Positions 57,824 to 64,000 of a stretch of 64,000 nt of DNA are shown here, piece by piece. Below the pieces are notes generated by a model. The model was given only the letters and a program-made list of their open reading frames with translations. It searched no databases and was not told where the DNA came from. Both the position numbers and the translations under genes were made by a program. Within the stretch, counting starts at the first letter, position 1. Every line of letters starts with the position of its first letter. The stretch spans positions 24,321,366 through 24,385,365 of the forward strand of contig CM038706.1 in assembly GCA_021613375.1 (NCBI GenBank), in the 5' to 3' direction. This DNA is from Megaleporinus macrocephalus. Taxonomy: Eukaryota; Chordata; Actinopteri; Characiformes; Anostomidae.

Positions 57824-59640
57824 GAAAGCAGATCCCTGAGACACATAGACAGGATATATATTTAACCCCTGAGTTATGAGACCAAAAATAGCCGAAGCAA
57901 AAAGGAATCGACTGGAGTTCGAGGACAGGCCTCGCACGCTTTCACAAAGAAAGACCAGACCCGAAGCTCGCAGCCTATGACGTCGAGATATTATTTGGCG
58001 TTCCTGTTTGGGCCAAAGTCATAAACCTAGAAAAATAAACAGGGTTGCAAGGCTGCTGCATGCTCAATACATCCTCTTTTAGGAAGGAAGGGGATTTTAA
58101 AGGGAGTGAGCAAACAAAGGTATCAACAGCCTTCTTAACCTCACCATGAACCTTAAACCTACAGGACACCATGAACAGGACAAGCTCCCAATAACTTCCC
58201 ATTACCTTTGTTTGACTCCATCAACCAACCAAATGCAGTAAGATAGGGTAAAACAGAGTGGCGATCATTCATAACAGTCTGCAGGGTTGGATTTCAGTAG
58301 ATTTAGAAATAGTCCAAATTGGTTCACTTACTCATCTGTTAAACATATTAAAGCAAGTCTGGCAACATTACTATTATTATTATTATTTGTCTCAATGTCT
58401 CAGTTAAGATCTAGTTTACCTAGATAAAGTCTTTGGCCCAAAAATCTTTCTAGTATTTTTAGTGATTTTGATGGCTCATGTTAAATTAATGTTATTTTTT
58501 CTAATTTTTCATTACTTCTTTTTGTCATGGCATGGCATATTATCACTGTCCAAACAAATCTAGTACCTAACCATTTTTTCAGCACATGTTACAAAAATGT
58601 AATCAACAGAAATGCTCTAAATTTACTGGGGTTACAATCTCTTTATATAAACTCAAATTGAAAATAAAGAACGTGTTTGCCCTCGCTTGTAAATTTACAT
58701 TTATATTTTTGTTGCAGCAATATACTTCTGCCAAATGTTAGGTTTCTATACAGTAACATGTGTTTGTTTTTTTCACCACCTCAGTCTGTAGCCCTGCTAA
58801 CAGGCAGGCTGACAATCTATGAACATATAGACAAAGATGCATGGGCCATCTGAATCCTCGGCTCTTATATGAGCTACTTGTTCTTTTTTATAAGAATGGT
58901 CCTGTTATAATTGAACAGGGATACATATTTGATTCAAGTTGATTGATTCATGATTAAACAGAACTAAAGCACTGCCAGTTCAGATGGAGCTGACCAGCCT
59001 GATTGAATAAACTATACTCACTACAGTTGCTTTAAAGCTATTTAAGCTTGATCACAGTAAAGTAACTAGAGTTAAGATTTTTAAGGCAACAAGTTTTCAT
59101 TATTCTTTTAAAAGTCAACTAATTTAAATTTACAGCGTATAAATAAAATACATCAACACAATGTTCAAGGTTATTCAGGCTGGTCACCATTCACAACAAT
59201 AGTGTTGAGTGTTGATATGTTTTATTCATGTGGGAATGATGCATATTGGAATGAAGCACGTCACTTTTGCACTGTAGGTGTTAAGTCATTATTAATTGTA
59301 CTGTGCATCATCCTCACTCATTATTCTATTGGGACTGACCAAAGTCATGCCCCACTGATGTTTTAATTGCTTTGCGTTCTGAAAAAGTAAAACAGGGGTG
59401 AACTTTATGTGCTGTTTTGCAGTAAGCAGTATTGCTGGCTTGTGTAATTCTGAACATCCACCGATCCGTCCTAGACGCATTACAGGTCATAAATCAATGA
59501 TGAAGTCGACTTGGAGAAAAAACGGAGAGAAAGATTAGATGAAGAGCAGAGATAGTGAAAGACAGGCAGGGGGGTTGGGGTGGATTGGGGGGTTGGGTGC
59601 ACAGGTTACAGCTGCCAGTCATGAATCTTTCATTTTGTGA
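57824..59640. other. AT-rich intergenic sequence with a MITE scrap
   Basis: 58535-58570 (CATATTATCACTGTCCAAAC) looks like another left end of the same MITE. 58374-58388 is a short (TTA)n run. 59550-59600 is G-rich (GGGGGGTTGGGGTGG region). Confidence 0.4.
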
Positions 59641-60012
59641 TCGAGGACCAGGCTCACTCACTCACACATAAACATTTGTGAGACGTTTTGACATCTGCTC
59701 GAGTGCTTGCTCATAATCTGGTTAACTGTGGATAGATGAAACATGCATGAGCTTTCATTTGGGAAACCAAATGGTGGTGGAGTCATTTAAAGTGATTTGG
59801 AGGTCTAATGAGTGTTTCGGTGGTCCTTCTTCTACAGTATTTGGTAACAGTTTATTTTATTTGGGTCGGATGGATCAGGAGGGGTCAAGTCCGGTGAGGG
59901 GTGCGATGACCAGAAAGGCAGACCTGGGTTTACTGGGCAAACAAACAAACAAATAAAGAAACAAATAGGCTAACAGATAGATAAACACATAAATACACAG
60001 ATAGATAAGCGC

Positions 60013-60075
<63 letters not shown>
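60013..60075. repeat. (GATA)n microsatellite
   Basis: About 16 uninterrupted GATA units, preceded by (AAAC)n and further GATA-like words from about 59940. Confidence 0.97.
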
Positions 60076-60077
<2 letters not shown>

Positions 60078-60079
60078 GA

Positions 60080-60940
60080 TATGGAAGTGAATGAAAAGCA
60101 ATTGTTATTCTTACAAAAGAACTCATGCGTTTAGCATAACACACTCTCTAAGCATCGAGTTACCAACCATCGTTTTACTTTGTTTTACTTCTTTATCAGG
60201 CCATGACGACCATTATCAGTCATTTAATTACTATAATAAATGCGATGATGTAATTTAATCATCAGCCATTATTCCTCTAGATATATTACACATATGAAAA
60301 CTGTATTATTTATTTTATTTTATGTTCTTTAATGTGTTCATTATATTCCACAGACCGTTTTTTCTTGATGAGAGACTATTTTAACGCGTTATTAAAATGC
60401 GTACATAAATAGAGCATATATATATAAAGGTTTATAAATAAATATAAATATACAGAGGAGTCCTGTATATGAATGTCCTTCATTTCTGTAGAAAAATGCG
60501 GCACGTCTTGTGAAAACTTTGGAGAAGCTGCTTTTGTTGCCTGCTTCCTGTCTCTAATCCGCCGTCCAAAAAGAAAAAAAAAAGAATTCCAGCTCAGTGA
60601 CATATTACTCTATTAGAAGTTTAATATTAAAGCGTTTGTAAACGTTTATGAAATAATGAACATTTAAAATGTAAAGTTTTAACATTAAAAGTTTTAAATA
60701 TTTGCCAATATTCTCAGCTACATAAATAGTTCAACTACTTCAGTCCTCACTTTTTTTAGTAAACAGACTAGTTTAAAAATGACCCCGGAGTATTAGACAG
60801 AAAAGAGAGGTCATATCTGACAGAAGAAAAGGTCTGTCTGAAAATACGCCCCCCGCCCCCCCACAAAACAACACTGCTTTTGTTAAAAGGCAGTGAATAA
60901 AATGTGTTAATACTAAGAATGACTAATTAGTAAGACACGG
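60080..60940. other. AT-rich intergenic sequence, nothing recognised
   Basis: Low-GC sequence with a C-rich run at about 60849-60862. Confidence 0.4.
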
Positions 60941-60949
60941 TGACTTTAA

Positions 60950-61160
60950 CATCAGTTCACATTACAGCCTAAGCCCTGTCCAGTGATTGAACCCTCCCGC
61001 AGGTTCCCAGATTCCATGAACACAGCTTTGCACCGCACCTTACTATAATTACCTGGCCGACAAGAATAGAAATCAGGCTGTTAAATTGATCTTCTATTGA
61101 AATCTAAACTCAGGTGGAATGAATTATAAGACATTTTTCCCCTGAGTTTATTCTCCAGTT
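60950..61160. promoter_or_regulatory. Strong CNE-like block
   Basis: Contains CCTTACTATAATTACCTGGC, GGCTGTTAAATTGATCTTC and GTGGAATGAATTATAAGAC. Complex, repeat-free, with homeodomain-like cores. Confidence 0.45.
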
Positions 61161-61600
61161 GCAGGTCTAGCTGTACTCGCTCTGCTCTGTTATTCCCTCC
61201 AGCACCAGCATGCAGCTCTTGTACCTGTCAGCACGATGCATCGCACTGAGCTCCTATACAGCTCTCCAGACACTCTGTATTGATCCCCCTGGTCGAGCTC
61301 TACCTCGGACAGAGATCCTATTCGACAGAAGTTGCTCACCCGGGCATAACAAGTTCAGCGGACGCTGCCTTTCCAGTCCTTTATTGTGTAAGCTGTAACA
61401 GTCGGGAATAACTTAGACGGAGTGGACGGACTATTTGAATGAGGTTCGGACCGGAAACTATGCGGAGCCGTTCATAAGCTGGACCAGTGAGTCGTATTTT
61501 GATTTTATACCGTGAAGGTTTACACGTGACCAGATTGTAGGCCTGATAACGTAAAGCCTCACCTGTGACTTTACAGAAAGGTGAATAAAAGCTAATACTA
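61161..61600. other. GC-moderate segment, unclassified
   Basis: CpG-bearing sequence (CGGTTCGGACCGG-like GGTTCGGACCGGAAAC at about 61443) with short unrecognised frames. I looked for a splice donor near CTGGACCAGTGAGTCG (about 61480) but the required GT is absent. Confidence 0.3.
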
Positions 61601-61660
61601 CTACTGCTAATATTATTAATAATAATAATTATAATTATAATTATTATAATAATAAAATAC
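61601..61660. repeat. AT-only trinucleotide-like repeat
   Basis: Mixed AAT/TAT/ATT units, partly self-complementary. Confidence 0.8.
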
Positions 61661-62985
61661 ATATTATTTGAGCACATCTTTGGTCTTAAATAGTCTTTAT
61701 TATACGTGAAAATTAAAAAACGGCACTCGAGGCCTATAGTGACATAAAGCCTTTCTATTGATTTAATATCATTCATTTATTCACATCACCTATTTATTCC
61801 ATAAAAAAGTTCAATTTTTTGGATTTAAGGCACTAATGGGTGAAGGGACACACCGATTGACTGCGCTATCGTCATTTAAACTGGGTAATTATTCGTTTGT
61901 AAGTTTATTATAAGAAGTGATAATTATGATCACGTTTTTGGGTTAGATTTAATAACGTGGAAAGGACCTGTTCATGATCAAGTTTAAGATCTCTGGTCAT
62001 TGGCGTGTTTAAGATATTACCTGCCTTGATATTTCTGGGGAATTAGGCCACCGAAGGCGTGATGGAGGTCACAGGGTTCTGGCATTTCCAGCTTCATACC
62101 TGTTGTTTGAGTGTTTACATATTTCTTTGTGTGAAAAGCTGTGAAACAATGAGGCTAGAACCCACTGTAAGACGCTCCCTCGGTCTCTTTAAGAGAGCAA
62201 GACAAAAACGCTGTAATCCCGAAGCAATAATCACTGTCATACTCGATAACTGACTGGTCATGTAGAGATACAGTGGCAGGGCCCGTCCGATTTTAATGTG
62301 CTGCTCCTGCGCAATTTTTCGGTCACTTGACTCCTTGTTAAGCTGAAGGGCGCGAGAGAAGGCTAATGTCATACAGTGCAGCGCTGCTGCTGAATGCTAA
62401 CAGACACAGTTATTAGGAGTAGAATAAAAGGTAGGACTTTGGTTAGGCTACACTGTAGGCTGACTGAGATAATGTGTCACTTCACACTCTTTACGGAGCA
62501 TAACATTTAAAGAGTGACGCGAGGAAAAAGTCCCACACACCAGGCCTCCTACACGAACTGATATGCACTGATGTCGGAAATCATCATTCTACGATCGCAG
62601 AACACGTGAGCACCAGCAAGAATAAACTAATTAGGCTGAAAATGGGCAGACAAGCTGTAGCTCACCATAACATAGCAGAGATCTTTCAACTTCAGCATAG
62701 CCGGCCAAGTGCCGATGAACAGGCAGTTTCAGTTTTATTTATTTTAGCCTTATATGCCTTATATTTAATATATTAGGATCAAAAGTTCTAGTAGTTGTAA
62801 CTGACAGCCGTATCGGATAAAACCTTGTGGCAGTTGGTCCTAAAAAATAAAACAAGGTCGGTATGATAAGAGCTTCATTGCCCGTATAATACTATATAAC
62901 ATGCTTAATCAAGTTTGACAATCAGCTGCTGGGATCATGAGATAATAAAGAGCAATTCAGAGCTGTACAAAGAATACAACATCAC
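61661..62985. other. Intergenic sequence, nothing firm
   Basis: About 62290-62400 is more complex and CpG-bearing but has no identified role. The rest is AT-rich. Confidence 0.3.
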
Positions 62986-62988
62986 ACA

Positions 62989-62989
62989 G

Positions 62990-63054
<65 letters not shown>

Positions 63055-63102
63055 TATTATTATTATTGTTGTTATTATTATTATTGTTATTATTATTATT
63101 AT
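62989..63102. repeat. (TAA)n / (TTA)n inverted microsatellite
   Basis: About 19 TAA units are followed by TTA/TTG units, so the two halves are complementary and can form a long AT hairpin. The poly-Ile frame across it is not a gene. Confidence 0.95.
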
Positions 63103-63109
63103 TTGTCTG

Positions 63110-64000
63110 ATGCTGCATTTTTGTACAGCTCTGATTTTCCTATTATTAAAACATACAATCCTGATTACGCCTTTCTAGCACTGCATGTTGGTGAGTATAC
63201 ACAAATCCAAGCACTTCCACAACATTAACATGATATTAACTCGCTTTAGGACAGTTGTGTCTTATACGGACGGATGAACGCCTGTGTCAGGTGTCCCGTT
63301 TAGAGTGTCATGTGTTAGGCTGCGGGCCATGACCAGCATCCACTCCATTATTTCTGCCCCACGCGCGCGACCCAAACACCTGGAAGAGTGATCATCACCA
63401 CCTCAAGCGTTGGCCACCGCTGCCTGCCTTGCAACTACAATCAGCTCTCAGCTTCACCCACTGCACTGTAAAAATATGCACTGATTAGTAATTGCTCATT
63501 ACAAACAGATTATATATATATGATTATGTAAGTGGTAATATAACGATACATTAAGCGACTAAAGTTGTTATCGATTATACGGTGTACTTCTTCATTTCCT
63601 GATAAGGACAAACATGTTTAGATACTTTTCCGTATGGCGTCAGGGCTTAACAACATGACTAAAAGTATCTGTTATTACTGAATAAATGTGCTGCTTTTAT
63701 TCACATGTGTGCATCGGCTCCATACCTATAAAATATAAAACATAAAACAATACCTGCTAAACGTAAATCCAGTAGACCACACTAACTGCATGTATGTAAC
63801 TCATGCAATGCAAACAAACACACACCAACAAACAAAACCAAGGCAGCGTCTATTTAGACTAAGTGAAAATAGCATTAACCTCAGAGACTGTTTATTTGAA
63901 CAACGGTACAAATGGAAACAATCAGATGTACTGTGAGAAGCTGTGCTGAAGAGAGGACGGAACAGTAATCATTTACTATTAATCAGAACATAAGTGTTTG
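63110..64000. other. Intergenic sequence, possible CNE-like stretch at 63280-63440
   Basis: 63280-63440 has CpG-rich text (CCCCACGCGCGCGACCC) and GAGTGATCATCACCACCTC. The remainder is AT-rich without recognised features. Confidence 0.3.

Noticed and set aside
60013..60075. CRISPR-like array of regular repeats
   Set aside because: Pure GATA microsatellite with no spacers; the host is a vertebrate.
61470..61500. Splice donor near CTGGACCAGTGAGTCG
   Set aside because: Lacks the GT at the exon boundary required for CAG|GTGAGT.
62915..63178. 87-codon frame with a long Ile run
   Set aside because: Translation of the AAT/ATT microsatellite.

Overview
This 64 kb window looks like non-coding nuclear DNA from a teleost fish. 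The evidence is very long CA/GT, TA, GA/CT, GATA and AAT microsatellites, relics of Tc1/mariner-like transposons, several families of short inverted-repeat elements (MITEs), and many small GC-richer islands of high-complexity sequence typical of vertebrate conserved non-coding elements (CNEs). One MITE (39253-39445, termini containing CAGCCATAACATTAAAACC) and a related internal fragment (34555-35010) resemble repeats I associate with characins, catfishes and relatives (Otophysi). That placement is from memory and is only tentative.

I find no protein-coding gene I can support. The longer open frames are readings through microsatellites (for example 9108-10113 on the minus strand and 41731-42009), or open stretches inside CNE-like islands with no recognisable domain. 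The only gene-like signal is on the minus strand at about 40340-40198: a CpG-rich segment followed by a consensus splice donor, which could be a non-coding first exon. I also see no tRNA, rRNA or CRISPR array. Absence of a recognised gene fits either a gene desert or a large intron.

Layout. 1-9100: CNE-like islands (690-1080, 1430-1720, 5080-6340, 8370-9130), CA and TA microsatellites, and a duplicated segment (4889-5071 and 8091-8275). 9150-9965: a long polypurine tract with a roughly 235-bp internal repeat. 10.7-14.2 kb: CA repeat, a decayed ACTTTACAA/GTACACT repeat, an inverted-repeat element and MITE fragments. 14.2-21.1 kb: the densest block of CNE-like islands, including POU/SOX-like and nuclear-receptor-like motif clusters, plus a Tc1 transposase relic at 17838-18125. 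22.6-28.4 kb: three MITE copies with termini like TATATCGTCGCTGTCCAAAG, further CNE-like islands and a hairpin at 28291-28399. 29-35 kb: a second Tc1 relic, a 44-bp near-identical dispersed duplication and CNE-like islands. 35.9-43 kb: repeat-rich, with a TA-associated transposon end, an almost perfect 104-bp-arm palindrome (36701-36924), a 21-bp minisatellite, a duplicated ~570-bp unit and a 125-bp higher-order tetranucleotide satellite. 43-51.7 kb: CNE-like islands and a nested MITE. 51.7-64 kb: mostly AT-rich, with GA, GATA and AAT/ATT microsatellites and one good CNE-like island near 61 kb.

Taken together, the density of CNE-like islands in gene-free sequence suggests the regulatory surroundings of a developmental gene outside the window. 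This is an inference from composition and motifs; I could not align to other genomes.
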